This document shows positions 55,820 to 63,999 of a stretch of 64,000 bases of DNA, one piece after another; positions within the stretch are counted from its first letter, which is position 1, and each line of letters begins with the position of its first letter. Below the pieces are notes generated by a model, which was not told where the DNA came from, made no database searches, and saw nothing but the letters and a program-made list of their open reading frames with translations. Made by a program: the position numbers and the translations under genes. The stretch covers positions 92,475 to 156,474 of the forward strand of contig NZ_JARFTP010000009.1 in NCBI RefSeq assembly GCF_029167375.1. The letters run 5' to 3'. This DNA is from Tsukamurella sp. 8F. GTDB taxonomy: Bacteria > Actinomycetota > Actinomycetes > Mycobacteriales > Mycobacteriaceae.

Positions 55820-57394
55820 GTGGAGGTCACCGTCGCTCGCGTGCTAGCGCTTCCCGAGGTCCGCGCCGGCCGGCCGGAGCTGCTCACCGACGCCCCGCTG
55901 GACAGCCCGGTCCGCTGGGTGCACGTGGGCGACGCTCCCGACGTGAAGGACCTGCTCACGGGCGGTGAATTGATCCTCACGACGGGCCGCAGCCTCTCCG
56001 AGGATCCGGTCGGCTACGTCGACGGTCTCGTCGTAGCCGGCGCGGTCGGACTTCTCGTCGAGCTGGGCCCGCGCCTGGCGGCCGTGCCCGACGGTGCCGT
56101 GGCCTCCGCCCGGCGTGCCGGCATGCCGCTCGCGGCGCTACATCGCCGGATCCGCTTCGTCGAGGTCACGGAGCAGGTGCACCGGGAGATAGTCGCGGGG
56201 CAGTATGCGGAGGTCGAATTCGCTCGGCACACCCACGAGGTGTTCACCGCGCTGTCCATGCGGCGCGCCGGTGCGGACGACATCGTCGGCGCCGCGGCGA
56301 ATCTGCTCGGCACGCCGGTCGTCCTGGAGGACACCGCGCGCCGGGTCGTCGCCGTGGCCGCCCTGGGCCACGCGCCGGCCGAACTGTTGCGTGGCTGGGA
56401 GCGCCGCGCGTCCGACCCCGACGTCGGTACCGGCGTCGGTACCGACGTCGGGGTCGACCGCCGGGTGTTCGCACGCCTGGTCGCACCGCTCGCAGACGAG
56501 GAACGGAGAGGCCGAACGGAGACCGTGCTCGAACGCGCCGCGCAGGCCCTTGCGCTGCGCGAGATGGTGGAACGCGACCGTAGCCTGCTCGAGCAACAGG
56601 CACAGTCCGGGCTGCTCGACGACCTGCGGAACGGCCGGGTACCCGACGAGCCGAGCGCGTCTGCTCGCGCCCGCGCACTCGGTGTGCCCACGGCGCTGCG
56701 GTACCGGCCCCTGGCGGTCGTCTCGGACATCACGCCGGGGGCGCATGAGGTGGATGCGCAGCGCCGGCAGGTACAGATGCACGACGCGGTGCGGTACGCC
56801 CTGAGTGCCGCTGGACTGTCCGCCCTCACCGCGGCAGGCTCGGGCCGCATCGACCTGATCCTCTCCTGCCCCAAGGGATTCGACGAGTCCGCAGCCGAGG
56901 CGATCGGGCGGCGCATCGCAGCCGAGACCGGTCGCGTACGCGGGGTTCGGCGGACGGTTCTGGGCGCCGGCCCGGCCGCCGGGCGACTGATCGACGCGGC
57001 GGGCGGGCTCGCAGAGGCCGCGCACGTCGCACAGGTCGCGCTCTCGATGCCGCACTCCGGGCGACAGGCCGTGTTCGGCGCCGGAGACACGAGGCTGCGC
57101 GGCCTCGCCGCGCTGCTCCGCGACGACCCGCGCGTATCCGCTTTCGCCGAGGCCGAACTCCGTGGGCTGCTGGCGTCACCGCGGGCGGCCGAGCTCACCG
57201 ATCTCCTGCGCGCCTATCTCGAGGAGGGCGGCCACAAGACGGCTCTCGCAGCGCGCCTACACCTTTCGCGGCCGACCCTCTACGCGCGCCTCGCCGATCT
57301 CCAGGCGGTGCTCGGGACCGACCTCGACGATCCCGAGTCGCGCACGAGCCTGCACGCGGCCCTGCTCTTCCGCGACTCGCGCGCGACCCGATGA
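55820..57394 (+). CDS. PucR-family transcriptional regulator
   Basis: 524 residues. The N-terminal PucR domain (VARVLALPEVRAGRPELL, VRWVHVGDAPDVKDLLTGGE) precedes a middle GGDEF-related region and the C-terminal helix-turn-helix LLRAYLEEGGHKTALAARLH with LSRPTLYARLADLQ. PucR proteins usually activate amine or purine catabolism. It diverges from mmsA and the aminotransferase gene across 81 nt and probably controls them. GTG 55820 has TACACT 7 nt upstream, so it is probably leaderless. Codons near residue 200 form a perfect inverted repeat. Confidence 0.92.
   Translation: MEVTVARVLALPEVRAGRPELLTDAPLDSPVRWVHVGDAPDVKDLLTGGELILTTGRSLSEDPVGYVDGLVVAGAVGLLVELGPRLAAVPDGAVASARRAGMPLAALHRRIRFVEVTEQVHREIVAGQYAEVEFARHTHEVFTALSMRRAGADDIVGAAANLLGTPVVLEDTARRVVAVAALGHAPAELLRGWERRASDPDVGTGVGTDVGVDRRVFARLVAPLADEERRGRTETVLERAAQALALREMVERDRSLLEQQAQSGLLDDLRNGRVPDEPSASARARALGVPTALRYRPLAVVSDITPGAHEVDAQRRQVQMHDAVRYALSAAGLSALTAAGSGRIDLILSCPKGFDESAAEAIGRRIAAETGRVRGVRRTVLGAGPAAGRLIDAAGGLAEAAHVAQVALSMPHSGRQAVFGAGDTRLRGLAALLRDDPRVSAFAEAELRGLLASPRAAELTDLLRAYLEEGGHKTALAARLHLSRPTLYARLADLQAVLGTDLDDPESRTSLHAALLFRDSRATR
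56413..56456. repeat. Perfect 19-bp inverted repeat inside the PucR gene
   Basis: CGACCCCGACGTCGGTACC (56413-56431) is followed by GGCGTC and its exact reverse complement (56438-56456). The same bases contain a 12-nt tandem unit GGTACCGRCGTC and encode a Gly/Val/Thr/Asp run (DPDVGTGVGTDVGVD) in the middle domain. It would form a very stable RNA hairpin or DNA cruciform. Confidence 0.9.
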
Positions 57395-57409
57395 CGGCGC
57401 CGCCACACC

Positions 57410-57448
57410 GTGCTGCGAACTGCACCCCTGCGGTGCACTCCTCAGCAC
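57410..57448. terminator. Nested hairpin between convergent pucR and fadD genes
   Basis: TGCACC (57421-57426) pairs with GGTGCA (57432-57437), and GTGCTG (57410-57415) with CAGCAC (57443-57448), joined by matched 5-nt internal loops. The symmetrical element lies 16 nt after the pucR stop and 26 nt before the fadD stop and can serve both strands. Confidence 0.6.
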
Positions 57449-57473
57449 TCTCGGGGAGCCCCGCCCGCAGACA

Positions 57474-59117
57474 TCAGCTGCGCGACTCGACCACCTCGTA
57501 GGCGCCGTCGGCGTACTGGGCACGGATGACCTTCTTGTCGAACTTTCCGACCGAGGTCTTGGGGACCTCGGTGACGAAGGCCCAGCGCTCCGGCACCTGC
57601 CAGCGCGGCACACGCTCGGCGAGGTAGGCACGCTGCTTATCGACATCGGCGTCGGCCGCGTCCTTGACCACGGCCAGGACGAACGGCCGCTCGTCCCACT
57701 TCTCGTCGGGCACGCCCACGACCGCAGCCTCCGCGATCGTCGGGTTCGCCATCACGGTGTTCTCCAGTTCCACCGAGCTGATCCACTCGCCGCCGGTTTT
57801 GATCATGTCCTTGGTGCGGTCGACGATCGTCATGAACCCGTCCGGACTGATCGTCGCGACGTCACCGGTGCGCAGCCAGCCGTCGTGGAACTTGGCCTCC
57901 TCACTGACCGGGCCGTCCGGCGAGTAGTACGCGCCGGTGATCCACGGGCCGCGCACCTCGAGCTCGCCCGCGGACTCGCCGTCCCAAGGCTGCTCGGTGC
58001 CGTCGTCGGCGATGAGCCGCGCCTGCACGGACGCCGGGAAACGCCCCTGCGTCACCCGGTAGGCGAACTCCTTCTCCGGATCTTCGATACCGAACGGCGG
58101 ACGCGAGACGGTGCCCAGCGGGGACGTCTCGGTCATACCCCACGCATGCGTGATGCGGACGCCGTGACCGTCGAACGTGCGGATCATCGACGGCGGCACC
58201 GCAGCGCCGCCCACCACGACCTCACGCATGTGCGAGATATCCTGCGGCGCAGCCTCGAGACGCGCAGCAACGCCCTGCCAGATGGTGGGCACGGCAGCGG
58301 CGAACGTCGGCCTGGCCTCGGCCATGACCTGCAGCAGCGGCTCGGGCTGCAGGAAACGGTCGGGCATGACGAGCGTGATACCGGCCATCATCGCCGCGAA
58401 GGGCAGGCCCCACGACATGACGTGGAACATCGGGACGATCGCGAGCACCGAATCGGCATTGCCCAGCGCCATGCCCGACGAGGAGTTCACCTGCATCGAG
58501 TGCAACCAGATGCTGCGATGGCTGTATACGACGCCCTTGGGATCGCCCGTGGTGCCGGAGGTGTAACACATGACGGCGGGATCGCGTTCGGCGATCTCGG
58601 GCCACTCGTACGTGGTCGGCCTGCCGTCGATCAGTTCGTCGAACGAATGCACGGCGATGCCCTCCGGCGCCGTGAGCGCCTCCTTGGGCCCGTTGGCGAC
58701 GACGACGTGCTCGACGTCGGGTGTGCCGGTCAGGTACTTCGAGAGGAGCGGCGCGACCGACGCATCGACGATGATCACCTTGTCGTTCGCGTGGTTGATG
58801 ATGTAGACGGCCTGCTCCGGCGAGAGCCGCAGGTTGAGTGTGTGCAGCACGGCGCCCATCGCGGGCACGCCGGCGTACGCCACCTGGTGCTCGTTGTTGT
58901 TCCACATGAACGTGGCGACGCGGTCGCCGCGCTCGACGCCCAGCTCGGCCAGCGCGTTCGCGAGCTGGGCCGCCTTGTCCCCGATCTCGGAGAAGGACGC
59001 GTCCCGCAGCCCCTCCCCTGTCCACGTCCGGATACGGGCCTCGGGGAACACCCTCCGGCTGTACTCGACGAGTGCGGCGATTGTGAGCTCGCCTTCCATC
59101 ATGGTGCTCTGGAACAA
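57474..59117 (-). CDS. Fatty-acyl-CoA synthetase (AMP-forming)
   Basis: 547 residues. It activates a fatty acid with ATP and CoA. Adenylation motifs: CYTSGTTGDPKGVVYSHRS (P loop), AWGMTETSPLGTV, DGWLRTGDVATISPDGFM, DRTKDMIKTGGEWIS and the catalytic Lys in TSVGKFDKKVIR. The start region FQSTM is typical of medium- to long-chain FadD proteins, which supports TTG 59117 (AGGAGA upstream) over ATG 59102. It belongs with the SDR gene 26 nt upstream and with the FadE5 gene nearby in lipid metabolism. Confidence 0.94.
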   Translation of the reverse strand: MFQSTMMEGELTIAALVEYSRRVFPEARIRTWTGEGLRDASFSEIGDKAAQLANALAELGVERGDRVATFMWNNNEHQVAYAGVPAMGAVLHTLNLRLSPEQAVYIINHANDKVIIVDASVAPLLSKYLTGTPDVEHVVVANGPKEALTAPEGIAVHSFDELIDGRPTTYEWPEIAERDPAVMCYTSGTTGDPKGVVYSHRSIWLHSMQVNSSSGMALGNADSVLAIVPMFHVMSWGLPFAAMMAGITLVMPDRFLQPEPLLQVMAEARPTFAAAVPTIWQGVAARLEAAPQDISHMREVVVGGAAVPPSMIRTFDGHGVRITHAWGMTETSPLGTVSRPPFGIEDPEKEFAYRVTQGRFPASVQARLIADDGTEQPWDGESAGELEVRGPWITGAYYSPDGPVSEEAKFHDGWLRTGDVATISPDGFMTIVDRTKDMIKTGGEWISSVELENTVMANPTIAEAAVVGVPDEKWDERPFVLAVVKDAADADVDKQRAYLAERVPRWQVPERWAFVTEVPKTSVGKFDKKVIRAQYADGAYEVVESRS

Positions 59118-59143
59118 GGTGTCACGTCTCCTTCGACGGGCAG

Positions 59144-59908
59144 CTAGTGCGCGATGAACTTGTTGATCGTCCGGACCAAGGCCCTGGGAGCGAATTTACT
59201 CGAATTGGCCATCACGGTTGTGACCCTGCCCACTGAATAGTGGATGCGCGGCACCACCAGGACACCAGGATGTACCGCCTCCCAGATCTTGTCGGCGACC
59301 TGCTCGGGGGTGATGTTCACCCCGAGGGTCTTCGTCGACCCGTGGTCGACGTCGGCGAGCGCCGTCTTCGCCCACAACGGCCAGATCGCGACGACGCGGA
59401 TGCCGTCCTCCTGCCACTCCAGGTCGAGGGCCTCGGACAGGCCGTGCACGTAGAACTTCGTCGCGCTGTAGGTCGCGATACCCGGCTGGCCGTAGATCGC
59501 CGACGCGGAGCACAGGTTGACCAGATGCCCCTTGTCCGCCCTCTTCAGGTACGGGTACGCCGCCTGCGCCCCGTACGTCAGGCCCAGCACGTTGATGTCG
59601 ACCTGGAACTTCACCTGCTCGGGCGTGAGGTCCGCGAGGTCGCCGGCGACGAGGACGCCCGCGTTGTTGTCGAGCACGTCGATGCCGCCGCCGGTGTGCT
59701 CCGCGAACGCGGCGAGCGCCGTGTCCCACGACTGCGGGTCACGCACGTCCAGGTGCCCGGTAACGATCGCCGGGTGGTCGGCCTTCAAACCCTCCAGCGC
59801 CTCGTCGTTGACGTCGTATACGCCGACGGTCCAGCCTTCGGACAGGAAACGAAGGGCGGTCGCGCGCCCGATCCCGGCAGCTCCGCCGGAGATGAAGATC
59901 GATGACAT
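59144..59908 (-). CDS. Short-chain dehydrogenase/reductase
   Basis: 254 residues. Cofactor loop FISGGAAGIGRATALRFL, structural motif DVLDNNAGVLVAGDL, catalytic Ser and YxxxK in CSASAIYGQPGIATYSATKF. The substrate is unknown; the adjacent acyl-CoA synthetase suggests a lipid or acyl intermediate. ATG 59908 has TAGGTT 7 nt upstream (59921-59916) and no ribosome site, so it is probably leaderless. fadD follows after 26 nt with its own ribosome site, so the two genes are probably one operon. Confidence 0.92.
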   Translation of the reverse strand: MSSIFISGGAAGIGRATALRFLSEGWTVGVYDVNDEALEGLKADHPAIVTGHLDVRDPQSWDTALAAFAEHTGGGIDVLDNNAGVLVAGDLADLTPEQVKFQVDINVLGLTYGAQAAYPYLKRADKGHLVNLCSASAIYGQPGIATYSATKFYVHGLSEALDLEWQEDGIRVVAIWPLWAKTALADVDHGSTKTLGVNITPEQVADKIWEAVHPGVLVVPRIHYSVGRVTTVMANSSKFAPRALVRTINKFIAH

Positions 59909-59998
59909 GGGCCACAACCTACCTGCTGGTACCCGCCGAGTAAACGCCTTGTTGAACGCAACTCAACTGTCCCGGACGGAAAGTTCGCTTTACATATG

Positions 59999-60024
59999 GC
60001 AATGGAAAGGGTACTTTCCATTGC
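59999..60024. promoter_or_regulatory. Perfect palindromic operator directly before the XRE gene
   Basis: GCAATGGAAAG (59999-60009), GGTA, CTTTCCATTGC (60014-60024): 11-bp perfect arms ending on the base before GTG 60025. A -10-like TACATA lies at 59991-59996, so the transcript start falls inside the palindrome. This is the layout of a self-repressing operator. A related palindrome, GAAAGGGGCCTTTC, lies inside the gene near 60056-60069. Confidence 0.8.
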
Positions 60025-60216
60025 GTGCGGAACGATGTGCGGAGCCTTCGTAACGAAAGGGGCCTTTCACAGGCAGAACTCGGTGCGTCCCTTGGGGTCT
60101 CGCGTCAGACGATCAACGCGATCGAAGCCTGCCGATACAGCCCGTCACTGGCGCTGGCCATCGCGATCGCACGGCATTTCGGCACCACCGTCGAGGAGGT
60201 CTTCCATGTCGAGTAA
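60025..60216 (+). CDS. Small XRE-family repressor
   Basis: 63 residues, a lone helix-turn-helix domain (VRSLRNERGLSQAELGASLG, VSRQTINAIEACRYSPSLAL) ending HFGTTVEEVFHVE. It matches the short YvaO/YozG-type regulators found beside small membrane proteins. GTG 60025 starts immediately after the palindrome, so autorepression is likely. The stop lies inside the next gene (11-nt overlap). Confidence 0.9.
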   Translation: MRNDVRSLRNERGLSQAELGASLGVSRQTINAIEACRYSPSLALAIAIARHFGTTVEEVFHVE

Positions 60217-60610
60217 CACGATCCGAGTCCGGTACGCGAAGTGGTCCGTACCCGCGGTGGGCGTCGTCGCCGGGCTCGCGTACCTGGGGATCATGCTCGC
60301 GCGCGGCGAACCGGCTCTGGGCTTCGCGATGCTGGCGATCATGCTCACGTACGTCGCGGTGGTCGTGCTGCTGCGCCGCCGGTCCGAGACCGGGGCCCTG
60401 CTGGGCGGCGGCGAGGCCGACGAGCGGCAGCGCGAGATCGGCGTGCGCGCGATCGCGTTCACGGGCCAGGTGTTGATGCTCGCGATCCTCGGCGGCTTCT
60501 TCTTCACCCTCGCAACCGGCAGCTCGGCAGCCGCGATCTGGGCGGGACTGGCGGCGGTGGGCGGAGCGACGTTCGTCGCCGCGTGCATCGTGCTCCCCCG
60601 CCTGGGCTGA
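60206..60610 (+). CDS. Four-helix membrane protein (DUF2178-like) paired with the XRE repressor
   Basis: 134 residues. Four transmembrane helices in two hairpins (about 12-30, 36-55, 82-100, 106-128) flank a charged loop with ADERQREIGVRAIAFTGQ. The DER-containing loop recalls DUF2178-type proteins that often accompany a small XRE regulator. Function unknown. ATG 60206 has AGGAGG 6 nt upstream and overlaps the XRE gene, so the pair is coupled. Confidence 0.8.
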   Translation: MSSNTIRVRYAKWSVPAVGVVAGLAYLGIMLARGEPALGFAMLAIMLTYVAVVVLLRRRSETGALLGGGEADERQREIGVRAIAFTGQVLMLAILGGFFFTLATGSSAAAIWAGLAAVGGATFVAACIVLPRLG

Positions 60611-60626
60611 CGACTACCCTGGTCGC

Positions 60627-61397
60627 ATGCGCATCGGAGCACACGTCCGTGGTGACACGCACCCACTACAGACCGCAGAGCGCCTCGGCATCGACGTCAT
60701 GCAGATGTTCGTGACCGATCCGCAGACCTTCGAGAAGCCGCAACCGCACCCGGAGCTCGAGGCCATCCGCGAGTCGTCCATCGACGTGGTGGTCCACTCC
60801 GCCTACGTCATCAACGTGGCGAGCCTGAACAACCGGCTGCGTATGCCGTCTCGGAAGTGCGTGGCGGACCAGGCGGCCGCGGCCGCGGATCTGGGCGCGT
60901 TCGGCCTCGTCGTGCACGGCGGCCACCTGCGCTCGGGCGAAGACCTCGCGGCGGGAATCGACAACTGGCGCAAGCTGTTCACGCGTCAGGAGGACAAGGG
61001 CGGGTTCGGCGTGCCGATCCTGATCGAGAACACCGCGGGCGGCGACGGAGCCATCGCGCGGCAGCTGGAGACCATCGGCCGGCTGTGGGACGCCGTCGGT
61101 GATCAGGGCGCCGGGTTCTGCCTCGACACATGTCACGCGTGGGCGGGCGGCGAGGACCTGCTCGGCATAGTCGAGCGGGTCATGGCGATCACCGGGCGCA
61201 TAGACCTGGTGCACCTGAACAACTCTCGCGACGAGTTCGACTCGGCCCGCGACCGGCACGCGAATCTGCAGGACGGCACGATCGATCCCGACGTGCTCGC
61301 CGATGTCGCCCGGGCCGCGGGGGCGCCGATCATCCTGGAGACCCCCGCCGAAGGGCTCGCGGACGATGTCGCCTACATCAGGGAGGCACTCGCGTGA
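60627..61397 (+). CDS. Endonuclease IV-like AP endonuclease (TIM barrel)
   Basis: 256 residues. Metal-binding blocks of the AP endonuclease 2 family are present: VVVHSAYVINVAS, GLVVHGGH, ILIENTAGG, CLDTCHAWAGG, DLVHLNNSRDEFDSARDRHA and IILETP. The family cuts DNA at abasic sites. ATG 60627 has TACCCT (60615-60620) 6 nt upstream and no ribosome site, so it is probably leaderless. The stop overlaps the following methyltransferase start (GTGA). Confidence 0.9.
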   Translation: MRIGAHVRGDTHPLQTAERLGIDVMQMFVTDPQTFEKPQPHPELEAIRESSIDVVVHSAYVINVASLNNRLRMPSRKCVADQAAAAADLGAFGLVVHGGHLRSGEDLAAGIDNWRKLFTRQEDKGGFGVPILIENTAGGDGAIARQLETIGRLWDAVGDQGAGFCLDTCHAWAGGEDLLGIVERVMAITGRIDLVHLNNSRDEFDSARDRHANLQDGTIDPDVLADVARAAGAPIILETPAEGLADDVAYIREALA

Positions 61398-62008
61398 GCG
61401 GCCGGCACGAGCTGCCCCAGGCACCCGGACCCGAGGAGTGGGACGACCGCTACCGCTCGACCGACCTGGTGTGGGCGGAGCCGCCGACGCCGTGGGTGGT
61501 CGAGCAGACGACGGTGCTGCCGCCGGGCCGGGCCCTCGACGTCGGCACGGGCGAGGGGCACGACGCGATACACCTCGCGACCCGCGGCTGGGACGTGACG
61601 GCTCTGGATTTCTCGCGCGTCGGCCTCGACAAGGCTGCGACAGCCGCATCCCGGGCGCCGCGGAGCGTACGGGCGCGACTGCACTGGACGCTCGGCGACA
61701 TCACCGTCGATCCGCTGCCCGAGGACGAGTACGACCTTGCCGTGTGGGCGTATCTGCAGCCCGCACCGTCGGATCTCGACCTGGCGATAACGAGGGTGTG
61801 CGACGGGCTCGCGGCGGGCGGCGTCCTGGTGCTGGCGGTGCACGAGCGCCTCGACGACCACCCCGAGATACCTGTGTTCGGCGCGACCGCGGTGTCCGGC
61901 GCTCTACCCGAGGACATGGTGGTCGAGCACGTCGAGTGGCGCGACAGTGACGCCCGCCACGGAACCGGCGTCGACCTGGCACTACGTGCCCGTCGCCGCG
62001 CTGCCTGA
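61394..62008 (+). CDS. Class I SAM-dependent methyltransferase
   Basis: 204 residues. The start EEWDDRYRSTDLVWAEPPTP recalls thiopurine/tellurite-resistance (TehB-like) methyltransferases. The SAM motif is ALDVGTGEGHDAIHLATRGW with VTALDFSRVGLDKA. The substrate is unknown. GTG 61394 overlaps the endonuclease stop by 4 nt, so it is translationally coupled. The FadE promoter begins 5 nt after its stop. Confidence 0.88.
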   Translation: MSGRHELPQAPGPEEWDDRYRSTDLVWAEPPTPWVVEQTTVLPPGRALDVGTGEGHDAIHLATRGWDVTALDFSRVGLDKAATAASRAPRSVRARLHWTLGDITVDPLPEDEYDLAVWAYLQPAPSDLDLAITRVCDGLAAGGVLVLAVHERLDDHPEIPVFGATAVSGALPEDMVVEHVEWRDSDARHGTGVDLALRARRRAA

Positions 62009-62012
62009 CTAC

Positions 62013-62041
62013 TTGTCTTAGTCGTGCGAGGCGACTATCCT
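62013..62041 (+). promoter_or_regulatory. Sigma-A-type promoter of fadE5
   Basis: TTGTCT (62013-62018), 17 nt, TATCCT (62036-62041). The expected transcript start, near 62048, is the first base before the tandem operator. The leader is about 78 nt, with GAAGGTGGA before ATG 62126. Confidence 0.75.
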
Positions 62042-62048
62042 GGCCTTA

Positions 62049-62089
62049 TTACCGACTGGTAACTTACCCGGCGGTAAGACGCCGGTAAG
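62049..62089. promoter_or_regulatory. Tandem TTACC-N4-GGTAA operators over the fadE5 transcript start
   Basis: TTACCGACTGGTAA (62049-62062) is followed without a gap by CTTACCCGGCGGTAAG (62063-62078). A third half-site GGTAAG lies at 62084-62089. Centres are 15 bp apart. Placed from +1 to +40, a bound dimer pair would block transcription. The half-site and spacing suit a TetR-type fatty-acid regulator; which one is unknown. Confidence 0.75.
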
Positions 62090-62125
62090 CACAGAACAGC
62101 CCGCACACGAAGGTGGAACAGCCCC

Positions 62126-63961
62126 ATGGGCCATTACAAGAGCAATGTCCGAGACCTCGAGTTCAACCTCTTCGAGGATCTGGGCGTCGGCGACGTACTG
62201 GAGTCCGGCGCATACGGCGATCTCGACAGCGACACCGCCAAGGAGATGCTGCGTGAGGCCGCCCGCCAGGCCGAGGGGCCGATCGCCGAGTCGTTCGCGA
62301 CGGCAGACCGCAACCCGCCGGTCTTCGACCCCGAGAAGCACGACGTGACCATCGACCCGGCATTCAAGAAGTCGCTGGCGCAGTTCAACGACGGCGGCTG
62401 GGGCTACCTCGGCCTCGACGACGAGCTCGGTGGTACCGACGTGCCCCGTCCGCTCTACTGGAGCATCGCCGAGATGTTCCTGGGCGCCAACCCGCCCGTG
62501 TTCATGTTCTCGGCCGGCCCCGGCTTCGCGCAGATCATGTACGACCTGGGCACAGAGGATCAGAAGAAGTGGGCCGTGGTCTGCGCCGAGAAGGGCTGGA
62601 ACGCCACGATGGTGCTCACCGAGCCCGACGCGGGCTCCGACGTGGGCGCAGGGCGCACCAAGGCGATCAAGCAGGACGACGGCTCGTGGCACATCGAGGG
62701 CGTCAAGCGTTTCATCACGTCGGCGGCCGTCGACGACATGTACGAGAACACCTTCCACCTCGTGCTCGCCCGCCCCGAGGGCGGCGCGCCCGGCACGAAG
62801 GGGCTGGGCCTGTACTTCGTGCCCAAGTTCCACTTCGACCCCGAGACCGGCGAGCTGGGCGAGCGCAACGGCGCCTTCGTCACCGGTGTCGAGCACAAGA
62901 TGGGCATCAAGTCCTCGACCACCTGCGAGCTGACGTTCGGCGGACACGGCGTTCCGGCCCAGGGGTGGCTGGTCGGCGAGGAGATCAAGGGCATCGCGCA
63001 GATGTTCAAGGTCATCGAGCACGCCCGGATGATGGTCGGTACCAAGGCGATCGGCACGCTGTCGACCGGCTACCTCAATGCGCTCGGCTACGCCAAGGAG
63101 CGCGTCCAAGGCGCCGACCTGACGCAGATGGCGGACAAGACCGCGCCGCGCGTGACCATCACGCACCACCCGGACGTGCGCCGCTCGCTGCTCACGCAGA
63201 AGGCCTACGCCGAGGGCCTGCGTTCGGTGTATCTGTACACCGCCGCGCACCAGGACCCGCGCACGGCGAACGCCGCATCGGGCGCCGACGCCGAGATGGC
63301 GCACAAGGTCAACGACCTGCTGCTGCCCATCGTCAAGGGTGTCGGGTCGGAGCGTGCCTTCGTCCTGCTCGGCCAGGAATCGCTGCAGACGTACGGCGGC
63401 TCGGGCTTCCTCCAGGACTACCCGATCGAGCAGTACGTGCGTGACTCGAAGATCGACTCGCTGTACGAGGGCACCACCGCGATCCAGGCGCAGGACTTCT
63501 TCTTCCGCAAGATCCTCAAGGACCGCGGGGCCGCGCTCGGCCACGTCGCGGGCCAGATCACCAGCTTCGTCGAGGCCGAGTCGTCGGGCCGTCTGAAGGA
63601 CGACGTGGCTCTGCTCGCCAAGGCCGTCGAGGACGTCCAGGCGATGGCCGCGACGCTGACCGGCTTCGCCATGGCGTCGCAGTCCGAGCCCAAGGAACTG
63701 TACAAGGTGGGCCTCGGTTCGGTGCGTTTCCTCATGGCGTTCGGCGACCTGCTGGTCGGCTGGCGCCTGCTGCATCAGGCCTCGATCGCGCAGGCCGCAC
63801 TCGACGGTGGCGCGACCGGCGCGGACAAGTCCTTCTACGAGGGCAAGGTCGGCGTCGCAGACTTCTTCGCGAAGAACATGCTGCCGCTGCTGACCTCGAC
63901 CAAGGACGTCATCGCCGCGCTCGACAACGATCCGATGGAGCTCGACGAGGCCGCGTTCTGA
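62126..63961 (+). CDS. fadE5: Acyl-CoA dehydrogenase FadE5
   Basis: 611 residues, the same length as M. tuberculosis FadE5, and similar along the whole chain as I recall it: start [40 protein letters not shown] (FAD/substrate loop), [51 protein letters not shown] with the following [16 protein letters not shown] (catalytic Glu region), and the end [13 protein letters not shown]. It oxidises acyl-CoA at the alpha-beta bond in beta-oxidation and has broad chain-length use in mycobacteria. ATG 62126 follows GAAGGTGGA. Confidence 0.96.
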   Translation: MGHYKSNVRDLEFNLFEDLGVGDVLESGAYGDLDSDTAKEMLREAARQAEGPIAESFATADRNPPVFDPEKHDVTIDPAFKKSLAQFNDGGWGYLGLDDELGGTDVPRPLYWSIAEMFLGANPPVFMFSAGPGFAQIMYDLGTEDQKKWAVVCAEKGWNATMVLTEPDAGSDVGAGRTKAIKQDDGSWHIEGVKRFITSAAVDDMYENTFHLVLARPEGGAPGTKGLGLYFVPKFHFDPETGELGERNGAFVTGVEHKMGIKSSTTCELTFGGHGVPAQGWLVGEEIKGIAQMFKVIEHARMMVGTKAIGTLSTGYLNALGYAKERVQGADLTQMADKTAPRVTITHHPDVRRSLLTQKAYAEGLRSVYLYTAAHQDPRTANAASGADAEMAHKVNDLLLPIVKGVGSERAFVLLGQESLQTYGGSGFLQDYPIEQYVRDSKIDSLYEGTTAIQAQDFFFRKILKDRGAALGHVAGQITSFVEAESSGRLKDDVALLAKAVEDVQAMAATLTGFAMASQSEPKELYKVGLGSVRFLMAFGDLLVGWRLLHQASIAQAALDGGATGADKSFYEGKVGVADFFAKNMLPLLTSTKDVIAALDNDPMELDEAAF

Positions 63962-63984
63962 TCGTTTCGCACCAGATATGAAGC

Positions 63985-63999
63985 GGGGGGGGGGGGGGG
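63985..63999. repeat. Run of 15 G at the window end
   Basis: Fifteen consecutive G lie 23 nt after the fadE5 stop, ending one base before the window edge. A homopolymer this long is unusual even in GC-rich DNA. It may be a contig-end artefact or a real slippage-prone tract. Confidence 0.9.

Noticed and set aside
59996..60205. Upstream extension of the DUF2178-like membrane protein through the XRE gene
   Set aside because: The extension is out of frame with a clear helix-turn-helix gene, and a strong AGGAGG site supports ATG 60206.
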